A DNA stretch of 64,000 nt from UBA6059 sp040219045 (lineage in GTDB: Bacteria > Bacteroidota > Bacteroidia > Cytophagales > Cyclobacteriaceae), in assembly GCA_965229505.1 (NCBI GenBank), contig OZ245881.1:2232001-2296000 (forward strand). Direction: 5' to 3'. Positions 8,528 through 16,394 of this stretch are shown piece after piece. The translations under genes and the position numbers were made by a program. Positions within the stretch are counted from its first letter, which is position 1. Every line of letters starts with the position of its first letter. The notes below the pieces were generated by a model that was not told where the DNA came from, did not search any database, and saw nothing but the letters and a program-made list of their open reading frames with translations.

Positions 8528-9606
8528 GAGCGATAGGTCTTGTTATAAAAACGAATGCCACGCAGAAAGCTCAGACCGTCTTTGAGGCCTATGGGCTTCA
8601 CACCCAATCGCATATTTTCAATACTGATATCGGCGAGCAGGTCAAGGTGAAATATAATGTCGCGATAAGCGGATAGCAGCGAGTTGCCAGGATTATACAC
8701 ATGCCCGGGCTCTGCTCCGGCTCCATTGAGCTCCATGATCTTGAAGTGCTCGCCTCGCTTCAATTCTTCAAAAGATGCACACCTAATGTCGAATCTACCA
8801 AAATAGAACCCATCGATTCTTTTGGAGATATTGTCAAATACAATCTCCAGAGCATCATCTATTTCATGGCCGGCATCCAGAAATGCCGTGCCCTTACAAT
8901 GATTCCCGATAGGCATCAACTGTACCTGGTGACCATTAGGAGGAACAGCGTCGATCTCACTTCCGAGCCTTGCTGCAATGCTAGGTACGTATCGCTGTGC
9001 ACGGTCGTCTTGCAGCATCAGCTGACGTATGCTGCTCCTTCCGTCACCTACTACCGCAAGCAGGCGCTTTAGGACGATGCTGGAGACCTTTCCTTTTTGC
9101 ATGGAAGGTTTGCGATAGTAGAAAACACCCAGCTCGATCGGGAGGTCAACATACTCCTGCAGCAGAAGCGCTGGCAGGTTTGCAGATAGATACTCTTTGA
9201 GCCTTAACTCATCTGTGATTTTCTCTACCCCCCAGCCACGTTCGCCAATGTCAGGCTTCAATATGATCGGGAAGTTCAGTCTGGCTTCTTCCATGGCTTG
9301 AAGCACCTCTTGGGCGTTGATTCCCTCGTTTAGTTTGACTGTGATGGGGAGGTATTTGGAGTCGATTGTTCTCAGGATTTTCTCCTTGGATTCTCCCAGC
9401 ATCCCTCCAAACTCGATTCCGGGGTTGGCTGCCGTAAAAAAGAAGAATGATCTGGCCTTTATAGTGAGCCAAATCCAATAGGGTAGGATTGGAGCATAAA
9501 GTAGGTTGAAGGGCCAATACTCCCACTGCAGTAAGCTTGATAAGCGCCATTTCCTAGATCGACTAGGAGTACTGATGCTTTCTTTGGATACTGCCACTTG
9601 AGCCAT
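8524..9606 (-). CDS. ATP-grasp domain protein of unknown substrate
   Basis: This 360-residue protein has ATP-grasp features: PIILKPDIGERGWGVEKI (nucleotide-binding lysine and flexible loop), LLLQEYVDLPIELGVFY, GFYFGRFDIRCASFEEL and a metal-binding IMELNGAGAEPGH near the C terminus. The closest general description is a D-Ala-D-Ala-ligase-like or carboxylate-amine ligase. An N-terminal hydrophobic stretch (FNLLYAPILPYWIWL) suggests membrane association. It is coupled to the LysE exporter by a 4-base overlap, which suggests the exporter may handle its product; that link is inference. Confidence 0.7.
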   Translation of the reverse strand: MAQVAVSKESISTPSRSRKWRLSSLLQWEYWPFNLLYAPILPYWIWLTIKARSFFFFTAANPGIEFGGMLGESKEKILRTIDSKYLPITVKLNEGINAQEVLQAMEEARLNFPIILKPDIGERGWGVEKITDELRLKEYLSANLPALLLQEYVDLPIELGVFYYRKPSMQKGKVSSIVLKRLLAVVGDGRSSIRQLMLQDDRAQRYVPSIAARLGSEIDAVPPNGHQVQLMPIGNHCKGTAFLDAGHEIDDALEIVFDNISKRIDGFYFGRFDIRCASFEELKRGEHFKIMELNGAGAEPGHVYNPGNSLLSAYRDIIFHLDLLADISIENMRLGVKPIGLKDGLSFLRGIRFYNKTYRS

Positions 9607-9613
9607 AGTCGGG

Positions 9614-10120
9614 CTAGTTCGAATGATGATGATAGCGTACCGTAGAGCTTGCTATACCAAAGTTGCTGGGTAGCTGTATGTGGTCGCACAGCTCTTTGAT
9701 GCCTACTTTGATCAGGGCCATGTGATGAACAGCGTGCTCTATATTATAGGCGAGTTCTCGGTAGTAATTGGTAGGAATATCAATAGTGCTAAGTTCGCCT
9801 ACACCGTAAGTTGTTTTCAGGTTGAGAGTTTTATTGGTAGCGGTAGAATTGAGCTGATTGATTATTTCGTCGATAGTCTCTAAAGCCTTATTTCTATCTG
9901 ATTCCAGAATAATATCGCGCGCTCTGAGATCATAGTTTACTTCGCCATGACTCAGTTTGTCCTGAAGGCAGGTAAAAAACTCTAATGTATGCCTGACATG
10001 CTGCCCAATGGTAGCATGACTGAGGTGAATAGACGGTGCTTGATATTCAGAATCAGTCATCTGAGATAGCACATCTTTCAACTGATAGAGTACTTCAATA
10101 GCAACTTTTGTAATCATCAT
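9614..10120 (-). CDS. DinB-family protein
   Basis: This 168-residue predicted four-helix-bundle protein has DinB-like His residues at IGQHVRHTLEF and a second cluster at NIEHAVHHMALIKVGI, the usual triad for metal binding in DinB/YfiT proteins. Known members are thiol-dependent (bacillithiol-type) transferases or uncharacterised. The ATG at 10120 is preferred over a TTG at 10126. The gene lies between DoxX (13 bases upstream) and the ATP-grasp gene (7 bases downstream), so it is almost certainly part of one operon. Confidence 0.75.
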   Translation of the reverse strand: MMITKVAIEVLYQLKDVLSQMTDSEYQAPSIHLSHATIGQHVRHTLEFFTCLQDKLSHGEVNYDLRARDIILESDRNKALETIDEIINQLNSTATNKTLNLKTTYGVGELSTIDIPTNYYRELAYNIEHAVHHMALIKVGIKELCDHIQLPSNFGIASSTVRYHHHSN

Positions 10121-10133
10121 AAGCAAAGCAGGA

Positions 10134-10523
10134 TTACTGCCTGAAGGAATTTAAGAGCGATTTGATTTTATCGATGTTGAGTAGTGCAACGATCGATGAG
10201 CATGTCAGAACTACCAATGCCAGAATGAACAAATAACCTCCATCGCCTTGAACCTCAATGCCAAGGACAGTCAAGTGAGAAAATAGGGCACCTGCCATTA
10301 AGCCAATGCCCAGTATGCCTCCGATGTAGTTCCATTTTCTGGTAAGAAGTGCTACTCCCGCTACTAGTTCCACGAACCCTGTAAAATATCGGCCCCAGGG
10401 CTCAATACCAATTGTGCTAAAGATATAAATAGACTCTGCCGCGCCACTAAACTTGAAGTACAGCGTTTGAAGCATGATGAGAGCCGCGGTGATCTGCAAG
10501 ACCCAAGAGATCTTATTCTTCAT
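10134..10523 (-). CDS. DoxX-like membrane protein
   Basis: This 129-residue protein has four hydrophobic segments and DoxX-family features (LYFKFSGAAESI, RYFTGFVELVAGVALL). DoxX-like proteins are linked to redox or thiol stress but are mostly uncharacterised. Translation probably starts at the ATG at 10523 (MKNKISWVL). It lies 8 bases after the YHS gene and 13 bases before the DinB gene. Confidence 0.75.
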   Translation of the reverse strand: MKNKISWVLQITAALIMLQTLYFKFSGAAESIYIFSTIGIEPWGRYFTGFVELVAGVALLTRKWNYIGGILGIGLMAGALFSHLTVLGIEVQGDGGYLFILALVVLTCSSIVALLNIDKIKSLLNSFRQ

Positions 10524-10531
10524 AGTTGGTG

Positions 10532-10975
10532 TTATTTGGTGAGGATGCCGGCCCAATACGTATTGGCTCTGACAAGGAGATTTGACTCGTCCTTGTTCCA
10601 ATCGTCAAGGGTATTGTACCCTTTAAAGTTGTAAAACAAATACAACTTACCATCGAGTATTTTATAAGTCTTCGGGTCAACTTTGACTTTGTCACCGCTG
10701 GCACCAATCGCATAGGCACACCAACCACCATATTCCGGTAGGTAGCTGTCAGGGCTAGCCTGAAAGTCGCGCTGATGCTCCTCCGAAACAAAGTAGTAAG
10801 TCACCCCGTCGTGTATAGCGCTTATAGACTTGATACCCTGGAGGGGTTGATCGCCTTCAAAATAGGTCACAGGATCATAGCCTTGAAGGCCTACGCCATT
10901 TTTGACGTTGGCATGCTCTTGGTGCTGTGAAGTTGCGGCGAAAAGGAGACTAAAAAATAGGAAAAGGATCTTCAT
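10532..10975 (-). CDS. Exported YHS-domain protein
   Basis: This 147-residue protein starts with a signal peptide (MKILFLFFSLLFAATS). A YHS-type domain follows, LQGYDPVTYFEGDQPLQG and YYFVSEEHQRDFQASPD, and then GGWCAYAIGASGDKVKVDPK. YHS domains are small metal-linked modules, and exported stand-alone versions are common in Bacteroidota with no proven role. It is the first gene of a tight minus-strand run (YHS, DoxX, DinB, ATP-grasp, LysE). Confidence 0.85.
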   Translation of the reverse strand: MKILFLFFSLLFAATSQHQEHANVKNGVGLQGYDPVTYFEGDQPLQGIKSISAIHDGVTYYFVSEEHQRDFQASPDSYLPEYGGWCAYAIGASGDKVKVDPKTYKILDGKLYLFYNFKGYNTLDDWNKDESNLLVRANTYWAGILTK

Positions 10976-11053
10976 GGCGACTTTTGACTTCTATACGCGA
11001 TTTTGCACGCCTTGGGTTTAGAATAAGTGTAGCAAGCCCGACATCTATGAGCA

Positions 11054-11542
11054 TCATTCCTTGCCCATTGATCTAATGGCCGTCCAGACCAGATCAGACT
11101 CATAACCTTTGCCTACTATAGATTGAGCAGTTTTATTGCTCTTAATATAAGCATTTTCGCCCATGACCGACTTATATTTTCGCTCGACCAAATGATCGAG
11201 AGTATCCAAATATTCCTGCTCAGGGATGCTTGACAGACCTTCTTCAATTAGATCGGAGGACAGCTGCTTCTGCTTCAAGTATAGCCTGATCTTGATCTTC
11301 CCCCATTTGTTTTGGCGGAACTTATCTTTAGCATAGGCCTGAGCAAACCGCTGATCATCTAAAAAGCCTTCAGCCTCGAGGAAGGTGAGTAATTCATCTA
11401 CCTCATCGGGTTGGCATTCATAGGACGTCAGCTTATCCCGCACTTCGCTAGTGCACCGCTCGCGGTAAGCGCAGTAGTTAGCAATCTTGCGCTTGACCTG
11501 CTTCAGGTATTCTGGTCGATCTCCCAAAGCTCCGGCACCCAT
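11054..11542 (-). CDS. recX: RecX-family regulatory protein
   Basis: This 162-residue protein is built of three-helix RecX repeats: YLKQVKRKIANYCAYRERC, the DEVDELLTFLEAEGFLDDQRFAQAY type second repeat, and a third ending LVWTAIRSMGKE. RecX modulates RecA filament activity. recA is not in the window. Its start overlaps the stop of the upstream YcxB-like gene by one base, so the two are probably co-transcribed. Confidence 0.88.
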   Translation of the reverse strand: MGAGALGDRPEYLKQVKRKIANYCAYRERCTSEVRDKLTSYECQPDEVDELLTFLEAEGFLDDQRFAQAYAKDKFRQNKWGKIKIRLYLKQKQLSSDLIEEGLSSIPEQEYLDTLDHLVERKYKSVMGENAYIKSNKTAQSIVGKGYESDLVWTAIRSMGKE

Positions 11543-12018
11543 TACTCTTTGATATAGCCCTTGCGCTTGAGTATGGTCTCGGTAAACTTGATCTCATGCT
11601 GAGAGTTGAAGATTTTGAAGGGTAGATATACTATCTGTGCCTTGCTCATGGCTAGCACAAAACCAGATTTCCCAATTTCAGCACGCTTGATCGCTTCCCA
11701 TTTTAGCGGCATGCCCTGCTTGGCATTCAGCTTAATGAGTACTTGCTGGCTGGATATCTCATACGACAGCCGCTCAAACATGAACTTGCCTTGCTCCAGC
11801 TGAGTCACACCGGCAAACTGGATGAGCCAGAAAAGTAAATAGAGCACTAATGCAATCACAGCGCTAATAGGCCACCACCAGCTGGCAATCCAGAAGTATC
11901 CGGCACAGATGGCCAGAAAGATAAGGCTCACCCACCATTGCTCTTTCAGGATATTTTTGAACCCGAGTTTCATGTAGGTTCCGGTAGGGAGTTGATATTT
12001 TTTAGTCTTAACGATCAT
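11542..12018 (-). CDS. YcxB-like membrane protein
   Basis: This 158-residue protein has two adjacent transmembrane segments at about residues 29-68 and a cytoplasmic domain (SYEISSQQVLIKLNAKQG, WEAIKRAEIGKSGFVLAMS) resembling the YcxB C-terminal, PH-like domain. No function is established for the family. It overlaps recX by one base. Confidence 0.6.
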   Translation of the reverse strand: MIVKTKKYQLPTGTYMKLGFKNILKEQWWVSLIFLAICAGYFWIASWWWPISAVIALVLYLLFWLIQFAGVTQLEQGKFMFERLSYEISSQQVLIKLNAKQGMPLKWEAIKRAEIGKSGFVLAMSKAQIVYLPFKIFNSQHEIKFTETILKRKGYIKE

Positions 12019-12064
12019 CTTTAATTACTATATAAGTCAGATAAATATGGTTGCTAAATAGCTT

Positions 12065-12925
12065 CTAAGTGAGAGCTTTTAAGCTTAAGTCAATACTTTC
12101 ATAAGAGTGGGTTAACGCCCCGACGGAGATATAGTCTACGCCAGATTCGGCCACCGCAGCGATAGTCTCACCCGTGATACCGCCGCTCGCTTCGGTCTCA
12201 TATCTCCCATCGATGAGCCCAACTGCCTCTTTCATTAATTGCGGAGACATATTATCAAGCATGATGATATCGATACCGCCTTCCTTCAACACCTGCTGCA
12301 CCTCGTCGATGGATCGGGTTTCTACTTCTATCCTCAGGGACCTATTGGTTGACTGGAGGTAGGATTTAGTAGCCTGAATAGCCTGCGCAATACCACCTGC
12401 AAAGTCGATGTGATTGTCTTTCAACATGATAAGATCGTACAAACCGATCCGATGATTTTGTCCTCCTCCAATTGCCACAGCCCACTTTTCCAGTAGCCTG
12501 AAATTAGGCGTAGTTTTTCTCGTATCAAGAAGCCTGGCTGAAGTATGGCTAATCAACTGGTTGAGCTGGTGTGTCTTGGTAGCGATCCCACTCATGCGCT
12601 GCATGCAGTTGAGTACGAGACGTTCTGCTTTGAGGATGGATTGGGTATTGCCCGTTACCACAAACCCCTCTTCGCCTTTCTTGACCAGATCACCATCAGC
12701 CTTGAAATACTCAATCTTCAGGTCTTTGTCGATGGCTTTGAAAATTGCATCCGCCAGTTCAACACCTGCCAGCACCCCATCTTGCTTAATGAGCAAGCGT
12801 GCTTTACTTTCTTGATCAGCAGCAATAGCCGCCAGACTAGAGTGATCACCATCACCTACATCCTCCTGAAGGGCGCTAGCGATGAACTGATCTAAAAAGG
12901 CTTGTGTGATATAGGGCGGTTTCAC
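12065..12925 (-). CDS. nadC: Nicotinate-nucleotide pyrophosphorylase (carboxylating)
   Basis: This 286-residue quinolinate phosphoribosyltransferase makes nicotinate mononucleotide from quinolinate and PRPP in NAD synthesis. Signatures include EDVGDGDHSS, LNCMQRMSGIATKTHQL, the substrate loop RLLDTRKTTPNFR, KWAVAIGGGQNHRIGLYDLIMLKDNH, and the C-terminal EASGGITGETIAAVAESGVDYISVG (each shown in part). It is full length. nadA and nadB are not nearby. Confidence 0.95.
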   Translation of the reverse strand: MKPPYITQAFLDQFIASALQEDVGDGDHSSLAAIAADQESKARLLIKQDGVLAGVELADAIFKAIDKDLKIEYFKADGDLVKKGEEGFVVTGNTQSILKAERLVLNCMQRMSGIATKTHQLNQLISHTSARLLDTRKTTPNFRLLEKWAVAIGGGQNHRIGLYDLIMLKDNHIDFAGGIAQAIQATKSYLQSTNRSLRIEVETRSIDEVQQVLKEGGIDIIMLDNMSPQLMKEAVGLIDGRYETEASGGITGETIAAVAESGVDYISVGALTHSYESIDLSLKALT

Positions 12926-12967
12926 GCCGCAAAAATATACAAAGGGCAGGATTTTAGCCCTGCTCCG

Positions 12968-13357
12968 CTACTCTTTACTGAGGTTGAATGTATCTACTGC
13001 GAAACTGTCTCCAAATTTCTTGATGAACATCACCACCCGGTAGGATCCGGTTTTGTAAGAATACTTACCGATAGTATAGCTTAAACCCTCTTTAGAAGCA
13101 CCTTCATGAATATATTCAAAGCCGGTGGAAGGGTTCTTCTGGAAGAAATCTCGAATGACTACCTCTGCCTGAGTCTGACTATAGTTTGACCGCTCACCAT
13201 CGATATTGATCTCCACTACCGAATGGAAATACTTAACCAACTCCTTGGCACTTCCGGCTTTCATTGCCGTGCTCACATTTCTTAATATGTCTTCCTGGCC
13301 AAGGGAAGTCACAGATGCGAATATGCACAGCGAAAAAAATAGTATCAACCTCTTCAT
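12968..13357 (-). CDS. DUF4783 periplasmic protein
   Basis: This 129-residue protein has a signal peptide (MKRLILFFSLCIFASVTSLG) and a single NTF2-like DUF4783 domain (LVKYFHSVVEINIDG, QAEVVIRDFFQKNPS, SYRVVMFIKKFGDSF). The family is restricted to Bacteroidota and its function is unknown. It is divergent from gpmI; the 119-base gap between them must hold both promoters. Confidence 0.8.
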   Translation of the reverse strand: MKRLILFFSLCIFASVTSLGQEDILRNVSTAMKAGSAKELVKYFHSVVEINIDGERSNYSQTQAEVVIRDFFQKNPSTGFEYIHEGASKEGLSYTIGKYSYKTGSYRVVMFIKKFGDSFAVDTFNLSKE

Positions 13358-13464
13358 CCTGCTCGTCGATTAACCACAAATTGTGCCAAGAAGTGAATTT
13401 TGACTTCCCGTATTGATCAAATTAACACAACCCCAATCAAGCTACAAACCTAGGGGCTAATAAT

Positions 13465-13472
13465 TATATTTG
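13465..13472 (+). promoter_or_regulatory. -7 element (TATATTTG) for gpmI
   Basis: TATATTTG matches TAnnTTTG and ends only 4 bases before the gpmI ATG at 13477. With usual Bacteroidota spacing, transcription would begin at or next to the A of the start codon. A clear TTG -33 element is not visible at the right distance, so this is a half-supported site. Confidence 0.4.
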
Positions 13473-13476
13473 TGGC

Positions 13477-14997
13477 ATGAACAAGAAAGTGATACTAATG
13501 ATCCTTGACGGCTGGGGCATTGCGACCAACACCAAGGTTTCTGCTATAGATAATGCTAACACACCATTTGTAGATGGTCTATATGATAAGTACCCCCACA
13601 GTAGGCTGGAAGCATCTGGTCTGGCTGTTGGCCTACCGGAAGGTCAGATGGGCAACTCGGAAGTTGGTCATATGAATATTGGGGCAGGTAGGGTGGTATA
13701 TCAGGATCTGGTTAAGCTCAACAAGGCTGTGGAGGAGAATACCCTCGGCAACAATGAGGTGCTGGCCAAGGGACTAGAATATGCCAAAGAAAATGGTAAG
13801 GCTGTGCATTTTATCGGTCTGGTCTCTAACGGTGGTGTACACTCTCATGTCAATCACTTGAAGGGGCTGTGCGGTCTAGCGGCCGACAAGGGTCTGTCGG
13901 ATGTTTTTGTCCATGCTTTTACAGATGGTCGGGATTGTGATCCCAAAAGTGGCCTTGGCTTCATATCGGAGCTTCAAGATCACATGAAGAGTACGACAGG
14001 CCAGGTTGCATCGGTTACCGGTAGGTACTTCGCCATGGATCGTGACAAGAGATGGGAGCGGGTAAAGCTCGCCTACGATGCTATGGTCAATGGCGCGGGA
14101 ACAAGGACTCAAGACCTGATCGCGGGAATGGAAAAGTCATATGCAGATGGCGTGACAGATGAGTTCATAAAACCCTTGATCCATACCGGGGCGGAAGGGG
14201 AGCCATTAGCCAAGATCAAGGATGGTGACGTAGTGCTGTGCTTCAACTTCCGAACGGATAGAGGTCGTGAGATTACAGAAGTACTTACTCAATCTGACTT
14301 CCCAGAGCACCAGATGCACAAGCTGGACTTGTATTATATGACCATGACCAACTATGATGACACATTTGATGGTGTTCATGTCATTTTTGATAAGGACAAT
14401 CTTAAAAACACACTAGGTGAAGTACTCAGTAGAGCGGGTAAAAAGCAAATCAGGATAGCTGAGACAGAAAAATATCCCCACGTGACGTTCTTCTTCTCTG
14501 GAGGCCAGGAGAGCGAGTTCGAAGGTGAGCGTAGACTTCTCTGTCCATCGCCTAAGGTGGCCACCTACGACCTGCAGCCTGAGATGAGCGCCAATGATAT
14601 TAAGGACAAAATCATACCTGAGCTCAAATCTGGAGATGTGGATTTTGTTTGTCTCAACTTTGCCAACCCTGACATGGTGGGACACACCGGCGTATTCGAA
14701 GCGGCCGTAAAGGCATGTGAAACGGTAGACAAATGTGCCCAGGAGGTGGTCGGAGCGGCGCTGGAAAATGGATATACTTCCATTATCATCGCCGATCATG
14801 GCAACTCTGACATTATGATCAACCCGGATGGCTCACCCAACACGGCTCATACGACCAATCTGGTTCCCTGCATACTCGTAGATAATGATTTTCAGGGAAC
14901 GATTAAAGATGGGAAGCTGGGAGATTTGGCGCCAACGATTCTTAAGCTGATGGGGCTGGAGGCACCCGCAGAGATGACAGGTGAGGTATTGATATGA
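13477..14997 (+). CDS. gpmI: 2,3-bisphosphoglycerate-independent phosphoglycerate mutase
   Basis: This 506-residue Mn-dependent alkaline-phosphatase-superfamily enzyme interconverts 3- and 2-phosphoglycerate in glycolysis. Motifs include LMILDGWG at the N terminus, the catalytic serine in GNSEVGHMNIGAGR (about residue 66), FTDGRDCDPKSG, CFNFRTDRGREITE, and the metal sites PDMVGHTGVFEAAVKACE and IIADHGNSD. Length is normal. The stop overlaps the start of the downstream lipoprotein gene by 4 bases. Confidence 0.96.
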   Translation: MNKKVILMILDGWGIATNTKVSAIDNANTPFVDGLYDKYPHSRLEASGLAVGLPEGQMGNSEVGHMNIGAGRVVYQDLVKLNKAVEENTLGNNEVLAKGLEYAKENGKAVHFIGLVSNGGVHSHVNHLKGLCGLAADKGLSDVFVHAFTDGRDCDPKSGLGFISELQDHMKSTTGQVASVTGRYFAMDRDKRWERVKLAYDAMVNGAGTRTQDLIAGMEKSYADGVTDEFIKPLIHTGAEGEPLAKIKDGDVVLCFNFRTDRGREITEVLTQSDFPEHQMHKLDLYYMTMTNYDDTFDGVHVIFDKDNLKNTLGEVLSRAGKKQIRIAETEKYPHVTFFFSGGQESEFEGERRLLCPSPKVATYDLQPEMSANDIKDKIIPELKSGDVDFVCLNFANPDMVGHTGVFEAAVKACETVDKCAQEVVGAALENGYTSIIIADHGNSDIMINPDGSPNTAHTTNLVPCILVDNDFQGTIKDGKLGDLAPTILKLMGLEAPAEMTGEVLI

Positions 14998-15554
14998 GGG
15001 TGTTAACCGGATATGTGCTCGTCTGTCTGGCCTTAGCTTCTTGCCGCCCGGACAGTCAGGTCAGGCTTACCACCTACTACAACATGGACTCTTTGCTTAC
15101 GGCTCAGGTGGACTTACTTACCAGAAATGAGCAAGTGCCATTCAAAGTAGCGCAGGTAAATCAGCAACAGGAGCGAGATACCCTTAACGCTGATAGTGCC
15201 TCCTGGGCTGGTGAGCTTGCGACATTCAGGATACTGGATCTCAATAAGTCCAACCTGCTGAACGCTTATGAAATCACCAAGTCTAACAGGGGCTTCACTT
15301 ACAAGTTGAAACCGGATGAAGCACAGCAGGGAATCCTGGAGTTGACGATTGAAGAGTTTAGCAACGGTGATCCCGCGACCATCAAGGCGAGTTTTGAGGA
15401 GACCAATAATCTATACTCTAGCCAGCGCGAGTATACGCTGCACATGGATGGCAAAGGCTTCCTTCAATTCTACAGGATAGATGGACGACAAAAAGTCGCC
15501 TTTGGTGAATGGGTAGATTACGATGTGGAAGGGCATGTGGGCGAGAAGCCCTAA
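14994..15554 (+). CDS. Predicted lipoprotein of unknown function
   Basis: This 186-residue protein begins with a lipoprotein signal (LVCLALASC, lipobox cysteine at residue 17). The mature part contains repeated beta-rich stretches (VRLTTYYNMDSLLTAQVDLL, EYTLHMDGKGFLQFYRID) but no family I recognise. It is translationally coupled to gpmI by an ATGA overlap and ends just before the tRNA gene on the other strand. Confidence 0.75.
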   Translation: MRVLTGYVLVCLALASCRPDSQVRLTTYYNMDSLLTAQVDLLTRNEQVPFKVAQVNQQQERDTLNADSASWAGELATFRILDLNKSNLLNAYEITKSNRGFTYKLKPDEAQQGILELTIEEFSNGDPATIKASFEETNNLYSSQREYTLHMDGKGFLQFYRIDGRQKVAFGEWVDYDVEGHVGEKP

Positions 15555-15563
15555 GAAAAGAAG

Positions 15564-15638
15564 TGGGTTGTACTGGATTCGAACCAGCGACCCCCGCCCT
15601 GTCAAGGCGGTGCTCTGAACCAACTGAGCTAACAACCC
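15564..15638 (-). tRNA. tRNA-Val (anticodon GAC)
   Basis: Read on the minus strand this folds into a complete cloverleaf of 75 bases. The acceptor arm is GGGTTGT paired with ACAACCC, with discriminator A. The D stem is GCTC/GAGC, and the anticodon stem CCGCC/GGCGG holds the loop TTGACAG, so the anticodon is GAC (valine). The T arm is GCTGG-TTCGAAT-CCAGT. The CCA end is not encoded. No integrase or duplicated tRNA end flanks it. Confidence 0.95.
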
Positions 15639-15864
15639 TTCTTAATGGATGTAAAGATAGTTGGCAATATGGAATTAGCATCGATTCAAGGCCATTTTAA
15701 GAGCCGAGATGATAACCTCCTGGTAAGTTATTATGATTCCAATGATAATCCCCGTTGTTATTACTACAGTAGATCGGTGATTGGCAAACATGTGTTTGCG
15801 TGATTCATAGAGAAACGGGTTTTTAAAAAGGGAATAGGTGGCATGATCATGCCACCTACAAATA
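15639..15864. other. Intergenic stretch between tRNA-Val and the DUF1573 gene
   Basis: No coding sequence is supported in these 226 bases. The only structure seen is two inverted repeats in its right third: a 7-2-7 repeat at 15784-15799 (GCAAACA/TGTTTGC) and the perfect palindrome at 15835-15858. The promoter for the tRNA must lie here but no clear TAnnTTTG element was found. Confidence 0.5.
15835..15858 (-). terminator. Perfect 24-bp palindrome downstream of the DUF1573 gene, probable terminator
   Basis: TAGGTGGCATGA at 15835-15846 is followed directly by its exact reverse complement at 15847-15858. It lies 6 bases beyond the DUF1573 stop on the minus strand and is followed on that strand by a U-rich stretch (TTCCCTTTTTAAAAA), so a terminator hairpin is likely. 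A fully symmetric site with no loop could equally bind a dimeric protein. Confidence 0.55.
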
Positions 15865-16242
15865 TCACTCTACTGTGCCCCTTAGGCTCAGCTGTATCGG
15901 ATCTCCTCCGGTATTGGCATAGACCATCACCGTTTTATTAAAAGGCCCACTTTTCGCAGCGTTGTAAGTGGCTTCCACCGTACCCGTTGCGCCAGGTGAG
16001 ATAGCACCCTTTGTAAATGCAGCTACAGTACAGCCACACCCGGCCTTCACCTCAGAGATCACCAACGGAGCTTCTCCTTCATTGACAAAAGTAAAGGTGG
16101 CAGTGGCAGGTACATTCAATTCAATGGCTCCAAAATCATGGATGGTTTTCTCCCACATGAATTTTGCGCTAGCTGGGGCTTCCGCTAATGTGGCAAAGCC
16201 AATCAGTGAAAGCGCGAATAGAAATAGAATTTTAGTTTTCAT
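15865..16242 (-). CDS. DUF1573 exported protein
   Basis: This 125-residue protein has a signal peptide (MKTKILFLFALSLIGFATLA) and a single Ig-like DUF1573 domain with the family hallmarks WEKTIHDFGAIE, FTFVNEGEAPLVIS and the Cys pair in AGCGCTVAAF, then GATGTVEATYNA. These proteins are abundant and mostly uncharacterised in Bacteroidota. It is a single gene with a palindromic terminator behind it. Confidence 0.88.
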   Translation of the reverse strand: MKTKILFLFALSLIGFATLAEAPASAKFMWEKTIHDFGAIELNVPATATFTFVNEGEAPLVISEVKAGCGCTVAAFTKGAISPGATGTVEATYNAAKSGPFNKTVMVYANTGGDPIQLSLRGTVE

Positions 16243-16272
16243 AATGTCTAATGTTTAGTTTGAAATAATGAT

Positions 16273-16286
16273 CATCATGCATGATG
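16273..16286. promoter_or_regulatory. 14-bp perfect palindrome upstream of the DUF1573 gene
   Basis: CATCATGCATGATG is a perfect palindrome 31 bases upstream of the DUF1573 start and inside the divergent promoter region shared with the first histidine kinase. It could be an operator; no regulator is identified. Confidence 0.3.
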
Positions 16287-16383
16287 TTCCAAAGCTGCCA
16301 GCATCCGAGTGATTCTTCTGTTAATGAAATCCTAACATTTGTTAATGACTTGTTAAAGCACCCTCACTGACAGCCGCTTTCTC

Positions 16384-16391
16384 TAAATTTG
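16384..16391 (+). promoter_or_regulatory. -7 element (TAAATTTG) directly before the first histidine kinase gene
   Basis: TAAATTTG matches TAnnTTTG and ends 3 bases before the ATG at 16395, so transcription would start at the start codon itself. No well-placed -33 TTG is seen. Confidence 0.4.
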
Positions 16392-16394
16392 GTC

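Noticed and set aside
8701..9072. A 123-codon plus-strand frame inside the ATP-grasp gene
   Set aside because: It is antisense to conserved ATP-grasp motifs and has no start context or family match.
15564..15638. tRNA-Val as an integration site for a genomic island
   Set aside because: No integrase gene, no repeated tRNA 3' end and no foreign-looking block lie beside it.
15411..15700. Overlapping open frames across the tRNA-Val locus on both strands
   Set aside because: They run through a complete tRNA cloverleaf and the end of the lipoprotein gene and have no coding character or homologous motifs.
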